Source: Sphingomonas koreensis (GTDB taxonomy: Bacteria; Pseudomonadota; Alphaproteobacteria; Sphingomonadales; Sphingomonadaceae). Taken from it: DNA of 64,000 nucleotides. Of the stretch, positions 10,063 to 20,373 are shown piece after piece; position 1 is the first letter of the stretch; each line of letters begins with the position of its first letter. The DNA is taken from contig NZ_PGEN01000001.1 of assembly GCF_002797435.1 (NCBI RefSeq), positions 992,001 through 1,056,000 of the forward strand, read 5' to 3'. A program made the position numbers and the translations under genes. The notes beneath the pieces are model-generated. The model saw only the letters and a list, made by a program, of their open reading frames with translations, did not search any database and was not told where the DNA came from.

Positions 10063-10662
10063 ATGCGCACCGCCGCCCTTCTCCTACTCGCCGCGGCGTC
10101 GCTCGCGGGCTGCAATGCGCAGCCCGGCGGGTCGAACGTCGCTGCGCCGGAGAACGCGTCGGTGGAGAAGCCAGGCACGCTGGCGGACGCCTTCACGGAC
10201 CCCGCCGCGACCGTCGCGAAGCTCAACCAGTTCGGCTATCGCCTGGGTGAGTACAAGAACGGCCCCAACGGCTTCACCGCGGGCGGCGAGCCGGTGTTCC
10301 TCTCTCAGACCGACGCCAAGAACCCGAACCGCGGCACGGTCGAGCTGACCGGCAAGGACGGCGCAGCGATCGATACGATCGTCTTCGCGCTTACCGTGAC
10401 CGACGATACCAACGCCGGTACGGCGAAGAAGCGGCTGACCGACAATGTCCGCGCCTTCCTGTTCCAGTACGGCGTCAAGGACGAAGGCGCGCTCGACGCC
10501 ATCGCCAAGGAGCAGGACGCCGATGGCCTGATCGGGAACATCCCGACGGCCATCGCGGTGGAGAAGGTTGAAGCAGCCCCCCGCCGCATCACCGTGACTT
10601 TCACGCGCCCGACCGCTACGGCCCCGGCCGAATCGGCGGTGCAGAACACCCAGCAACCCTGA
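10063..10662 (+). CDS. Lipoprotein gene inside the atp operon (199 aa)
   Basis: The N-terminus MRTAALLLLAAASLAGC is a lipoprotein signal with lipobox LAGC (Cys17), so the mature protein should be membrane-anchored, probably at the outer membrane. The residue after Cys is Asn, not an inner-membrane Asp signal. The rest is a soluble domain of about 180 residues ending in a Thr/Ala/Pro-rich tail, which I do not recognise. It sits 5 bases after atpG and 32 bases before atpD on the same strand, so it is presumably co-transcribed with ATP synthase. Codon use matches its neighbours, so it is not a recent arrival. No known ATP synthase assembly factor fits it. Confidence 0.8.
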   Translation: MRTAALLLLAAASLAGCNAQPGGSNVAAPENASVEKPGTLADAFTDPAATVAKLNQFGYRLGEYKNGPNGFTAGGEPVFLSQTDAKNPNRGTVELTGKDGAAIDTIVFALTVTDDTNAGTAKKRLTDNVRAFLFQYGVKDEGALDAIAKEQDADGLIGNIPTAIAVEKVEAAPRRITVTFTRPTATAPAESAVQNTQQP

Positions 10663-10691
10663 TCGAAGCATTCGCCAAGCAAGGACTATAG

Positions 10692-12223
<1,532 letters not shown>

Positions 12224-12224
<1 letters not shown>

Positions 12225-12880
12225 TGCGTCAGCGCGCTGCCCGGATTGTCGCGGTATGCACCGCGGCGCTGCTGGCCGGCGCGCCGATCGCCGTGGCGGC
12301 GCAGACCGCGCCGCCCGCCAGGCCGCCCGCGGCCGCGCGCGCGCTTCCGGTGCTTGAACTCTCGCTGTTGACCGACTTGGCGGCAGATACCGCCTCACGG
12401 CTGTGCCCGGATGTGTTGTCAGGCAAGGCGAAGCTGCCGCCCCCCGGGACTGAAGCCTGGTGGCAGGGCTACAAGCTTACCGACGGGTTATCCAAGGAAG
12501 CCATGGACGCGCTCGGCCGGGACGGTATCTCGCTGATCTCCCGGGCCACGCTGGCGCATGGATCGGCCACCGACGGTGACTTCGTCGTTGCACTGGGCGG
12601 ATCGGCAGGGGAGACCTGTCGCCTGATCGTGTATCGCGCCGTTCCAGCTACCGAACTCGCGGCACGCATCTCGACCGCGATGGCCGCCCCGAAGCACGGT
12701 TGGAAGGCACTGCCCGTCTCACATCAACCTGCCGCTGCCGACAAGCTCAGCCTGCTCCTGCGCCGCGACGGCAAGCCGTATCTCGCCAATCTGCTCACGC
12801 CAAAGACGCCCGGTCCGGTCGCTCTGGCGATTATCGTCGCCGCGATTCCCCCGCACGTGACGTTGCCCCAAGGATTCTGA
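12224..12880 (+). CDS. Exported hypothetical protein between atpD and atpC (218 aa)
   Basis: The start ATG overlaps the last base of the atpD stop codon, so translational coupling is likely. It begins [20 protein letters not shown] and has a signal peptide that probably ends at AVAA before QTAPP, then a Pro/Ala-rich linker and a domain of about 180 residues. Two cysteines (LCPDV and TCRLI) could form a disulfide in the periplasm. The domain family is not recognised. It separates atpD from atpC, an adjacency that is close to universal in bacteria, and is one base from the atpC start, so all three genes should share one message. Confidence 0.8.
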
Positions 12881-12881
12881 C

Positions 12882-13139
12882 ATGCCCCTTCATTTCGAAC
12901 TCGTCACCCCGGAACGTCTGGTCCGCTCTGAGGAAGTCCATATGGTTGTCGTTCCCGGCACCGATGGCGACTTCGGCGTGCTGGAGGGCCATGCGCCCTT
13001 CATGTCCACGGTCCGCGACGGCAATCTCGAAATCTACAAGTCCGCCGGCAACCAGAGCCCGGAGATCGTTCGCATCGAAGGCGGCTTCGCCGAAGTGAAC
13101 GAAAAGGGTCTTACGGTCCTCGCCGAAAAGGCCGGATAA
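12882..13139 (+). CDS. atpC: F1 ATP synthase epsilon subunit, short form (85 aa)
   Basis: The protein opens [19 protein letters not shown] and has [19 protein letters not shown], the diagnostic beta-sandwich of epsilon. It ends at residue 85 right after the sandwich ([18 protein letters not shown]). The C-terminal two-helix domain that inhibits ATP hydrolysis in E. coli and others (total about 130-140 aa) is missing. The stop is followed by a terminator, with no continuation in another frame, so the short form looks genuine. In alphaproteobacteria hydrolysis is often restrained by a separate zeta subunit, which is not seen in this window. Confidence 0.93.
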   Translation: MPLHFELVTPERLVRSEEVHMVVVPGTDGDFGVLEGHAPFMSTVRDGNLEIYKSAGNQSPEIVRIEGGFAEVNEKGLTVLAEKAG

Positions 13140-13168
13140 CCGCGCGGCGCCCGCACGGATGAAACGAC

Positions 13169-13198
13169 AAAGGCCGCGGGGCGACCCGCGGCCTTTTG
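13169..13198 (+). terminator. Rho-independent terminator after atpC
   Basis: A perfect 12-bp stem, AAAGGCCGCGGG (13169-13180) with CCCGCGGCCTTT (13185-13196), a GCGA tetraloop and a short T-run closes the F1 operon. Because the stem carries A-runs on the other strand, it may also serve the convergent gene at 13215. Confidence 0.9.
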
Positions 13199-13214
13199 CG
13201 TCCCGGCCTCGCCT

Positions 13215-13652
13215 TCACTGGTCCCTGCGATAGCGCCAGCGCATCGCCTTGCTTCCATCGGCGAGCGAGATTTCGGCGGTGAGTTCGTCCCCCTCCAGCC
13301 GGTAGCGGATGCGCTGCGGATAATCGTGCGCGGTATTGATGAAGGTGATCCCCTCCCCGCCCGCAACGGCGCGAAACGCCGTGGGCGGCTTGCCGCCGGG
13401 CTGCGCCTGATAGACCGCGACACCGCCGTCCATCGTGATCCGCAGATATTCGAACGCGACCGTGCTTTCCCCCTTCACCATCTGTGATACGCCAAGCATC
13501 ATGCCGCCCGCGGGCGGCTGCCATTGCTCGCAGGTCCGGGTCGGTCCGCCCCCTGCAGTGCACCAGCGCCCTGCCAGCCATTCGGGCAAGCCGCCCGTCG
13601 CGGGCGCCGCACCCGGCAGCATCAGCATCAGTCCCAGCGCCTTCCACCTCAT
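13215..13652 (-). CDS. DUF6265-type exported protein (145 aa)
   Basis: A short signal peptide (MRWKALGLMLMLPGAAPA) precedes GGLPEWLAGRWCT. The mature part has the features of the DUF6265 family: a W-CT opening, WQPPAGGMMLG, FEYLRI, FINTAHDYPQRIRY and a final MRWRYRR. It resembles a small beta-barrel of unknown ligand in the periplasm. Two cysteines (WCT and TCEQ) could pair. It is convergent with atpC and divergent from the AraC-type gene. Confidence 0.78.
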   Translation of the reverse strand: MRWKALGLMLMLPGAAPATGGLPEWLAGRWCTAGGGPTRTCEQWQPPAGGMMLGVSQMVKGESTVAFEYLRITMDGGVAVYQAQPGGKPPTAFRAVAGGEGITFINTAHDYPQRIRYRLEGDELTAEISLADGSKAMRWRYRRDQ

Positions 13653-13737
13653 CCGCCGTCTCCTCCCTGTGTCATGCCGGTATAGCCGATCGACGCCCCC
13701 GCTGGCTTGAACCGATGCGACATGGCAGGTTCGCGAG

Positions 13738-14448
13738 GTGCATTACGCCGAAACGCCTCCGCCGCCCGAACTCGACGGTCTTGTCGAAGCCGTGTGGACA
13801 CTCGACATCGGCGCCGACGGCTGGGTCGATCATCAGGCGGTGCCCGATGGCTGTATCGAACTGATCCGCCGCCACTCCGGCCGTTCGTTCTGGCGGACCG
13901 ATCAGCCGCCATTGTTCGTCACCGGCCTCGCGCTCCGGCCTGCGGTCCTGCGGTTCAGCGGCGACGCGCGCTTCACGGGCATCCGCCTCTGGCCCTGGGC
14001 TTGGCACGCGCTCGACGGTGCCCCCTGCAACGACTTCGCGGACGGCTGGCGGGAGATCGCGGAGAGCGACCCGCTGGCGGCGCTGATTGCTGGAGACCCC
14101 GATCCGACGCCGCGGCTCATCGCGGCCTTTCGCGGCCGACGCCCGCCTCCTCTCGCCGCGATCCGACAATCGGCGGGCGTGGATGATCTCGCCCGGATCA
14201 CCGGGCTCTCCACACGCCAGCTTCAACGCATCTGCGCGCGAGAAACCGGCATGGCACCACGCAGCTATCTGCGTCTGCTGCGCTTCCGCACCGCGGTCAG
14301 CGGCATCCAGGCTCCCGACGCGGCGCTCGCCGATACCGCCGCGGTCTCCGGCTATGCCGACCAGGCGCATATGACCCGCGAGTTCCAGTCGCTCGGTGGA
14401 TTACCGCCCGGCCAGGCCAGAATGCGCGCTCGCGGCCCGTTCGTCTGA
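13738..14448 (+). CDS. AraC-family transcriptional regulator (236 aa)
   Basis: The C-terminal 80 residues are an AraC double helix-turn-helix: DDLARITGLSTRQLQRICAR for the first, and AVSGYADQAHMTREFQSLGG for the second. The N-terminal part (HYAETPPPPELDGLVEAVWT, VPDGCIELI, FTGIRLWPWAW) fits the DUF6597 sensor domain found in many short AraC regulators. The start is GTG 13738, preceded by CGAGG. It is divergent from the DUF6265 gene with 85 bases between them, so that gene is a possible target. The inducer is unknown. Confidence 0.85.
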   Translation: MHYAETPPPPELDGLVEAVWTLDIGADGWVDHQAVPDGCIELIRRHSGRSFWRTDQPPLFVTGLALRPAVLRFSGDARFTGIRLWPWAWHALDGAPCNDFADGWREIAESDPLAALIAGDPDPTPRLIAAFRGRRPPPLAAIRQSAGVDDLARITGLSTRQLQRICARETGMAPRSYLRLLRFRTAVSGIQAPDAALADTAAVSGYADQAHMTREFQSLGGLPPGQARMRARGPFV

Positions 14449-14529
14449 ACGAAACCGCGGCCGATGGTTAGGAACTTGTAAAAGCTTGCGAGCTATCCCC
14501 TCCACGTTGGAGCCAGTGGGGATTTGAGC

Positions 14530-16071
14530 GTGAGCGCATTCGGACGTCGCAGCGGACCAGGGGCAACACCCGCCCGGCCGGCTTTCGGCGTCGCGCGGCC
14601 GATGCAGGGCGGCGGAGCGGCACCGCGCCCGCAGGAGCCGCTCGGCGGCGACCAGTTCCCGGCGATCCAGGACGTCCCGCTCCCCGGCGCAAACCAGCGC
14701 GACTCGGGGATCACCGATACGACGCCTCAATCCACAACCGACGCGATGCAGCGCCTGGCCGATCGTCAGGCGGCGTCGGGCGAAGCCGGCAGCTCGCGAG
14801 TCGAGGGCTTCGAAGCCTCGATCCACCGCATCAAGGAACAGGTGCTTCCGCGCCTGCTCGAGCGCGTCGATCCCGAGGCGGCGGCGACGCTCAACAAGGA
14901 CGAACTTGCCGAGGAGTTCCGCCCGATCATCGGCGAAGTGCTCGCCGAGCTCAAGCTCACCCTCAACCGCCGCGAGCAGTTCGCGCTGGAAAAGGTGCTG
15001 GTCGACGAACTGCTCGGCCTCGGCCCGCTCGAAGAGCTGCTCGCCGACAGCGCGATCAGCGACATCATGGTCAACGGCCCCGAGCAGACCTTCGTCGAGC
15101 GCAAGGGCAAGCTCGAGCTCGCCAACATCAATTTCCGCGACGAGGAACATCTGTTCCAGATCGCGCAGCGCATCTGCAACTCGGTCGGCCGCCGCGTCGA
15201 CCAGACCACCCCGCTCGCCGACGCCCGCCTGAAGGACGGCTCCCGCGTCAACGTGATCGTGCCGCCGCTCAGCCTCAAGGGCACGGCAATCTCGATCCGT
15301 AAATTCTCGGACAAGCCGATCACGCTCGACATGATGGCCGGCTTCGGATCGATGTCGACCAAGATGGCGACCGCGCTCAAGATCGCGGGCGCATGCCGCT
15401 TCAACATCGTCATCTCGGGCGGTACCGGCTCGGGCAAGACGACGATGCTCAACGCCCTGTCAAAGATGATCGACCCGGGCGAGCGCGTGCTGACGATCGA
15501 GGACGCCGCCGAGCTTCGGCTCCAACAGCCGCACTGGCTCCCGCTCGAAACCCGCCCTCCCAATCTCGAAGGTCAGGGCGAAATCACCATTCGCGACCTC
15601 GTCAAGAACGCCCTGCGTATGCGTCCCGACCGCATCATCCTCGGCGAAATTCGCGGAAGCGAGTGTTTCGACCTCCTGTCCGCGATGAACACCGGCCATG
15701 ACGGCTCGATGTGTACGCTCCACTCCAACAGCCCGCGCGAGTGCCTGGGCCGTATGGAGAACATGGTGATGATGGGCGACATCAAAATCCCGAAGGAGGC
15801 GATCAGCCGCCAGATCGCGGATTCGGTCGATCTCATCGTCCAGGTGAAGCGCCTGCGCGACGGTAGCCGCCGCGTGACCAACATCACCGAGGTGATCGGG
15901 ATGGAAGGCCCGGTGATCGTGACCCAGGAGCTGTTCAAGTTCGAGTATCTGGACGAGAGCGCCGACGGCAAGATCATCGGCGAGTATCGTTCGATGGGCC
16001 TGCGTCCCTATACGCTCGAAAAGGCGCGCTCGTTCGGCTTCGATCACGCGTTGCTTGAGGCGTGTCTCTGA
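14530..16071 (+). CDS. cpaF: CpaF/TadA-type secretion ATPase (513 aa)
   Basis: The protein powers assembly of Flp/tight-adherence pili on the cytoplasmic side of the inner membrane. Residues 1-90 are a disordered Pro/Gly/Gln-rich leader. Then come the CpaF N-domain (RIKEQVLPRLLERVDPEAA), Walker A GGTGSGKT at about residue 297, ETRPPNLEG, Walker B RIILGEIRG at about 368 and the His box CTLHSNSPRECLGRMENMV. GTG at 14530 has GGGGAT at a good distance; TTG at 14524 is too close to it. No other cpa/tad gene lies on either side, so the pilus locus must be elsewhere. Confidence 0.93.
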   Translation: MSAFGRRSGPGATPARPAFGVARPMQGGGAAPRPQEPLGGDQFPAIQDVPLPGANQRDSGITDTTPQSTTDAMQRLADRQAASGEAGSSRVEGFEASIHRIKEQVLPRLLERVDPEAAATLNKDELAEEFRPIIGEVLAELKLTLNRREQFALEKVLVDELLGLGPLEELLADSAISDIMVNGPEQTFVERKGKLELANINFRDEEHLFQIAQRICNSVGRRVDQTTPLADARLKDGSRVNVIVPPLSLKGTAISIRKFSDKPITLDMMAGFGSMSTKMATALKIAGACRFNIVISGGTGSGKTTMLNALSKMIDPGERVLTIEDAAELRLQQPHWLPLETRPPNLEGQGEITIRDLVKNALRMRPDRIILGEIRGSECFDLLSAMNTGHDGSMCTLHSNSPRECLGRMENMVMMGDIKIPKEAISRQIADSVDLIVQVKRLRDGSRRVTNITEVIGMEGPVIVTQELFKFEYLDESADGKIIGEYRSMGLRPYTLEKARSFGFDHALLEACL

Positions 16072-16157
16072 CACGTGTCGCCGAGCGTTTGCAAACGGGA
16101 CATTAACCACGCCCGCAACTGCTGGCACCCGATCCGTGGCGGAATATCATTCCGTGG

Positions 16158-17342
16158 ATGGATGTCCGTGCAGCCATGACCTTCACGCTAGCCCTGCTTG
16201 CGTTGCTTGCGCCGGCGTCGAACGTACGGGCCGCCCCGCCCGTGTCGCATCTCACCACCGATACCGAGGCGCGCTGGGTGCCGTTCGAGCTGACAGCGGG
16301 CAACCAGATCCGCTTCCGCACCCTGCTCAATGGCCGCTGGGTCGATGCCATCCTCGATACCGGGGTCAGCGACACCGCGGTCTCGGCACGCTTTGCCCGT
16401 ACGGCGAGCATGAAGCCGCTGGTCGCCGGACATGCCGATGCGATCGGGGGCAGCGTGGCGCTGAGCTGGGGTGCAATCGAGCGGATCGAGGTCGGCGGCC
16501 TCGTCCGGACCGGCGGCCGTATCGCGATCATCGACACTGATCCCCGCGTGACGGGCCCTGCCCCGGTCGATCTCTTCATCGGCGCCGATCTGCTCGCCGC
16601 GCACGCGCTTGAGATCGATTACGATACGCAGCGCTTCCGCCTGCTGCCCTCCGGCCGGATGCCGTTTCGAGGAACCACGGCGCCGCTGCGCCTGGCCGGC
16701 GCCGCCGGTCTCTATCTCAGCGAGATCGATCTCGGCGGACGCCGGCACCGTCCCATGATCGTCGATACCGGCGACGGGAGCATGGTGACGCTCACCCGCA
16801 CGGCATGGCGTGGAATCGAGCACGCCGGCGGTCGCGTCACCACAGCGATCGCATGGGGGCTCGGCGGGCAGATCGAGAGCGAGGTCACGATCGTTTCCGC
16901 GCTGCGCATCGCGGCGCTTCCTGCAAGCGAGGTCGAACTGCGGATCGAGCCCGACTCGGGATTTTCGGCACGCAAGGGCGCGGCAGGCAGGCTGGGCGGC
17001 GGCTTGCTGCGGCGGCACCGGGTCCTGCTCGATCCCGGCGCAGGCCGCATGGTCCTCGCCCCCGCCGCACGAAACGACTGGCCGGTCACCCGTTCGACCA
17101 GCGGCCTGATGCTCGGCCAGCGTGGCGACCGGCTTCGAGTCCTTCATGTCATGCGCGGAAGCCCCGCCGCCGCCGATTGGCAGGCCGGAATGGAAATCTG
17201 TGCGATCGACGGCACACCGATCCCAGCTGCCTACGCGACCAGCCCGCTCGCAAGCTGGTCCACCGGCACGCCCGGTCGGACCGTGCGGCTGCAACGATGC
17301 GACGGAACCGAACGCAGCCTTACCCTCGCGCGCTTCTACTAG
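16158..17342 (+). CDS. Exported retropepsin-like aspartic protease with PDZ domain (394 aa)
   Basis: A signal peptide (MTFTLALLALLAPASNVRA, from the internal ATG at 16176) is followed by two retropepsin-like units, each with its own DTG: ILDTGVSDTAV (Asp67) and IVDTGDGSMVTL (Asp203). A PDZ domain closes the protein (about residues 320-380, LRVLHVMRGSPAAADWQAGM and IDGTPIP). With both catalytic Asp in one chain, the molecule may be a pseudo-dimer like pepsin. It should act in the periplasm. The substrate is not known. Either ATG (16158 or 16176) could be used. Its stop overlaps the end of the small convergent gene by 4 bases. Confidence 0.85.
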   Translation: MDVRAAMTFTLALLALLAPASNVRAAPPVSHLTTDTEARWVPFELTAGNQIRFRTLLNGRWVDAILDTGVSDTAVSARFARTASMKPLVAGHADAIGGSVALSWGAIERIEVGGLVRTGGRIAIIDTDPRVTGPAPVDLFIGADLLAAHALEIDYDTQRFRLLPSGRMPFRGTTAPLRLAGAAGLYLSEIDLGGRRHRPMIVDTGDGSMVTLTRTAWRGIEHAGGRVTTAIAWGLGGQIESEVTIVSALRIAALPASEVELRIEPDSGFSARKGAAGRLGGGLLRRHRVLLDPGAGRMVLAPAARNDWPVTRSTSGLMLGQRGDRLRVLHVMRGSPAAADWQAGMEICAIDGTPIPAAYATSPLASWSTGTPGRTVRLQRCDGTERSLTLARFY

Positions 17343-17536
17343 CCCTTGATGGCCAGCGCAGCGGTCACCACCGCACCCAGCACCGCCAGGATCTGAATCA
17401 GCGTCCACGGCATCCAGCCGACCCGATCGAGATCGCTCCGCTTGGAGCGCCGCCAGTCCGCGAGACCGCTCCCCGCAGCCAATGCGGCAAACGCTCCCGC
17501 AACAATCCATAACGGCGCCAATAACGACCCTTGCAT
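17339..17536 (-). CDS. Small membrane protein (65 aa)
   Basis: From ATG 17536 the product is MQGSLLAPLWIVAGAFAALA and so on, with two hydrophobic segments (about residues 6-23 and 44-63) separated by a charged loop (DWRRSKRSDLDRVG). That is the layout of a two-helix inner-membrane protein. A start at 17551 would add five residues. It is divergent from the methyltransferase-like gene with 50 bases between starts, and convergent with the aspartic protease. No function can be given. Confidence 0.6.
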   Translation of the reverse strand: MQGSLLAPLWIVAGAFAALAAGSGLADWRRSKRSDLDRVGWMPWTLIQILAVLGAVVTAALAIKG

Positions 17537-17586
17537 CGCTGCCCGCTCCACTGCACCAAGCGATCCATATCAGAGAGGAGCCTCCA

Positions 17587-18417
17587 ATGCGCAACGCCCT
17601 GAGTTTCGCCGCCATCACTGCCACCGCCCTTGTCAGCGCTGCCGCGATCGGCGCGCCGCAGATGGGAAGCGTCAGCAAGGAATTGAAGGCGGCGGTCGCC
17701 GCGCCCACGCGTACCCCGGCCAACACCGTGCGCGACAAATACCGGCACCCGGCTGAAACGCTCGCCTTTTTCGGCGTGAAGCCGACCGATACGGTCGTCG
17801 AGCTGTGGCCCGGCGGCGGCTGGTACACCGAGATCCTCGCGCCCTATGTCCTCAATGGCGGCGGCGTCTATTACGCCGCTTCTCTCGAGAAGCTCTCGGG
17901 CGGCACCAAGCGGATGATGACCGCGAAGCCGGAGCTCTACGGCAAGATCAGGACCGCGCATTTTCCGGTGTTCGACGCCGCCGACGTCAAGGTGCCCGAC
18001 AACAGCGTCGATGTCGTGCTCACCTTCCGCAACGTCCATAACTGGCGCATGGGCTATCAGCGCGACGACAAGCAGGACTATGCCGCCGCGGCATTCAAGC
18101 AGATCTTCGCGATGCTCAAGCCCGGCGGCACGCTCGGCATCGTCGATCATCGCCTGCCCGAGGGCGCGGACGCCGAGCGCGAACGCACCAGCGGCTATAT
18201 CAAGACCTCGACGATCAAGACGCTCGCCGCAGCGGCCGGCTTCCGCCTCGCGGGCGAATCGCAGGTCAACGCCAACCCCAAGGACACGGCCGACTGGGAA
18301 AAGGGCGTCTGGACGCTCCCGCCCAGCTACGCGCTCAAGGATATCGACCGCGCCAAGTATGAGGCGATCGGCGAGAGTGACCGGATGACGCTGAAGTTCG
18401 TCAAGCCCGGCAAGTGA
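17587..18417 (+). CDS. Exported class I SAM-dependent methyltransferase-like protein (276 aa)
   Basis: The signal peptide MRNALSFAAITATALVSAAA ends near IGAPQ. The fold that follows is a Rossmann methyltransferase: DTVVELWPGGGWYTEILAPY in place of motif I, VDVVLTFRNVHNW, and FAMLKPGGTLGIVDHR. It belongs to the group of predicted methyltransferases with an export signal found in many proteobacteria (COG4798 type). Why a SAM-binding fold is exported is not understood; SAM is not expected in the periplasm. AGAGGAG precedes ATG 17587. Confidence 0.85.
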   Translation: MRNALSFAAITATALVSAAAIGAPQMGSVSKELKAAVAAPTRTPANTVRDKYRHPAETLAFFGVKPTDTVVELWPGGGWYTEILAPYVLNGGGVYYAASLEKLSGGTKRMMTAKPELYGKIRTAHFPVFDAADVKVPDNSVDVVLTFRNVHNWRMGYQRDDKQDYAAAAFKQIFAMLKPGGTLGIVDHRLPEGADAERERTSGYIKTSTIKTLAAAAGFRLAGESQVNANPKDTADWEKGVWTLPPSYALKDIDRAKYEAIGESDRMTLKFVKPGK

Positions 18418-18465
18418 CCGGCCCGGCGGGCCGGCACCTGCCGGTCCGCCTCAGGCCCGCCCGCT

Positions 18466-19761
18466 TCATTGGCCCTTGTGTACCACCCCGGCGCGCATCA
18501 CGAAGCCGACTGATTTCAGCACCTTCACGTCGCTCAGCGGATCGCCGCTCACAGCGATGATGTCGGCGCTCTTGCCCGGCTCGATGCTGCCGACTTCCTT
18601 GGCCAGGCCGAGCAGATCGGCAGCATTGACCGTCGCGGCCTGGATCGCCTGCATCGGCGTCATGCCGTGCTTGACCAGCAGTTCGAACTCGTCGGCGTTG
18701 CGGCCATGCTTCGATACGCCGGCATCGGTGCCGAACGCGACCTTCACCCCCGCCGGTACTGCCTTTTCCAGCGCCTTGCCGGTGATGCCGATGCGCCAGT
18801 CAATCTTGGCGCGCACCTCCGGCGGATAGGCATTGGGGTCCTTCGCGATCCGCTCAAGATAGCCGTTCACGGTCGACAGCGTCGGCACGTAATATGCGCC
18901 GGTCTTCTTGAACAGCGCGATGCTTTCATCGTCGATCAGGGTGCCGTGCTCGATCGAATCCACCCCGGCGCGCAGCGCCACCGCGATCCCGTCCGCGCCA
19001 TGCGCGTGCGCCGCAACCTTGCGACCGTAGAGACGCGCCGTCTCGACGATCGCCCTCGCTTCCTCGTCGAACATCTGTTTGCCGAGACCCGCGCCGATCC
19101 GGCTGTTGACCCCGCCAGTGGTAGCGATCTTGATCACGTCGGCGCCGCGGCCGATCTGCAGGCGCGTCGCCTTGCGGCACTCGTCCGCGCCGTCGCACAA
19201 ATTTGCCGCGCCAACCGCTTCGTGCAGTTCCTCGACGATGCCGAGCCGGTGATCGCCATGTCCCGAGGTGGTGGAGATGCCCATGCCGGCATCAACGATC
19301 CGTGGACCGCTCACCCAGCCGCGTGCGATCGCGTCGCGCAGCGCCAGCGTCGCGCCCTCATCGCCCAGGTTCCGCACCGTGGTGAAGCCCGCCATCAGCG
19401 TCTTCTGCGCGTTCCACAGCGCTTCATAGGCGCCCATCTGCTTGCTCTCGGTAAACCCGGCCAGCAGTCCTTCCTGCCCGGCGCGGTCGGAACTTAGATG
19501 AACATGGCTGTCGATCAGCCCGGGCAGTACTGTCCGGTCCTTGAGATCGATCACCGGCGCTTCGCCCAGCGGCGTGACATGCCCGTCATAGACGCCGACG
19601 ATTTTGCCGCCCTTCACAGCGATCGTGCTCGCGCCGCGCGGGGCCTGCCCGGGCCGGTCGATCAGCTTGCCGGCGTGGATGTACCGGTCCACTTGTGCGC
19701 TTTGCGCATGCGCGGCACCCGCGAGCAGCATCGCCGCAGTGAAAGCAGCCAACGTCTTCAT
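18466..19761 (-). CDS. Exported amidohydrolase, peptidase-like (431 aa)
   Basis: A signal peptide (MKTLAAFTAAMLLAGAAHA) leads into an amidohydrolase of the imidazolonepropionase/Xaa-Pro-dipeptidase-like group. Metal ligands are visible as GLIDSHVHLSSD, ADVIKIATTGG (the Lys that is carboxylated in this family), AAHAHGADG, SIEHGT and AFGTDAG. The C-terminal beta-sandwich strand (GSIEPGKSADIIAVSGDPL) is typical. Relatives in Caulobacter cleave N-blocked or Arg/Lys dipeptides, so a periplasmic peptidase role is likely, with substrate open. It is convergent with the methyltransferase-like gene across a 48-base GC-rich gap. Confidence 0.9.
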   Translation of the reverse strand: MKTLAAFTAAMLLAGAAHAQSAQVDRYIHAGKLIDRPGQAPRGASTIAVKGGKIVGVYDGHVTPLGEAPVIDLKDRTVLPGLIDSHVHLSSDRAGQEGLLAGFTESKQMGAYEALWNAQKTLMAGFTTVRNLGDEGATLALRDAIARGWVSGPRIVDAGMGISTTSGHGDHRLGIVEELHEAVGAANLCDGADECRKATRLQIGRGADVIKIATTGGVNSRIGAGLGKQMFDEEARAIVETARLYGRKVAAHAHGADGIAVALRAGVDSIEHGTLIDDESIALFKKTGAYYVPTLSTVNGYLERIAKDPNAYPPEVRAKIDWRIGITGKALEKAVPAGVKVAFGTDAGVSKHGRNADEFELLVKHGMTPMQAIQAATVNAADLLGLAKEVGSIEPGKSADIIAVSGDPLSDVKVLKSVGFVMRAGVVHKGQ

Positions 19762-19798
19762 AAGCCTCCCCGTTTCGTTTCCGGGGAGCCTATGAGCC

Positions 19799-20350
19799 TC
19801 AGCCGAGCTTGTCGATCTTGTCTTGAAGCGAGGCGAGCTGCGCCTTCAACGCCGCGATCTCGTCGTCCTTGCTCCTCTCCGGTGCGGGAGCGGTGGCGCC
19901 GGGTGCGCCCGGCTTGAACGCTTCGGCCGCAGCCTCGAACATCGCCATGTTGCGCTTGGCGATCTCGGCGAACGGCGAATTGGCGAACGCCCCCTCGACC
20001 GCCGACTTGAACTGCGCCTGGTTGCGGCGGAAGCTGTCCATCGACGCCTCAAGGTAGCCCGGCACAACCGCCTGCATCGAATCGCCATAGAGCGCGATCA
20101 GCTGGCGCAGGAAGTTCACCGGCAGCAGCGTCTGGCCGCGCGCTTCCTCTTCCATGATGATCTGCGTCAGGACATTGTGGGTGATGTCTTCCTCGGTCTT
20201 GGCATCGACGACCTTGAAGTCGCGGCCCTCGCGCGTCATCGCAGCGAGATGATCGAGGGTGATGTAGGACGATGTTTCGGTATTGTAGAGGCGCCGGTTC
20301 GCATACTTCTTGATGATGACCGGGCCGTCGGTGTTCGCCGTTTTTTTCAT
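19799..20350 (-). CDS. phaR: Polyhydroxyalkanoate synthesis regulator PhaR
   Basis: PhaR senses PHA polymer and represses phasin and its own gene. The product from 20350 (MKKTANTDGPVIIKKYANRR) is 183 aa. It has the DNA-binding PHB/PHA accumulation domain (KKYANRRLYNTETSSYITLD, residues about 14-33) and the PHB_acc repeats (EEEARGQTLLPVNFLRQLI). The tail is an Ala/Pro linker with a C-terminal coiled coil (DDEIAALKAQLASLQDKIDK). Its start lies 23 bases from the divergent PHA synthase-like gene, so the two share a control region. Confidence 0.92.
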   Translation of the reverse strand: MKKTANTDGPVIIKKYANRRLYNTETSSYITLDHLAAMTREGRDFKVVDAKTEEDITHNVLTQIIMEEEARGQTLLPVNFLRQLIALYGDSMQAVVPGYLEASMDSFRRNQAQFKSAVEGAFANSPFAEIAKRNMAMFEAAAEAFKPGAPGATAPAPERSKDDEIAALKAQLASLQDKIDKLG

Positions 20351-20373
20351 CTTGACCCCCACGGGTGTTTGAT

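Noticed and set aside
18418..18465. GC-rich palindromic stretch between the methyltransferase-like and amidohydrolase genes as a terminator
   Set aside because: Several short overlapping inverted repeats are possible but none has a clear stem with a T-run.
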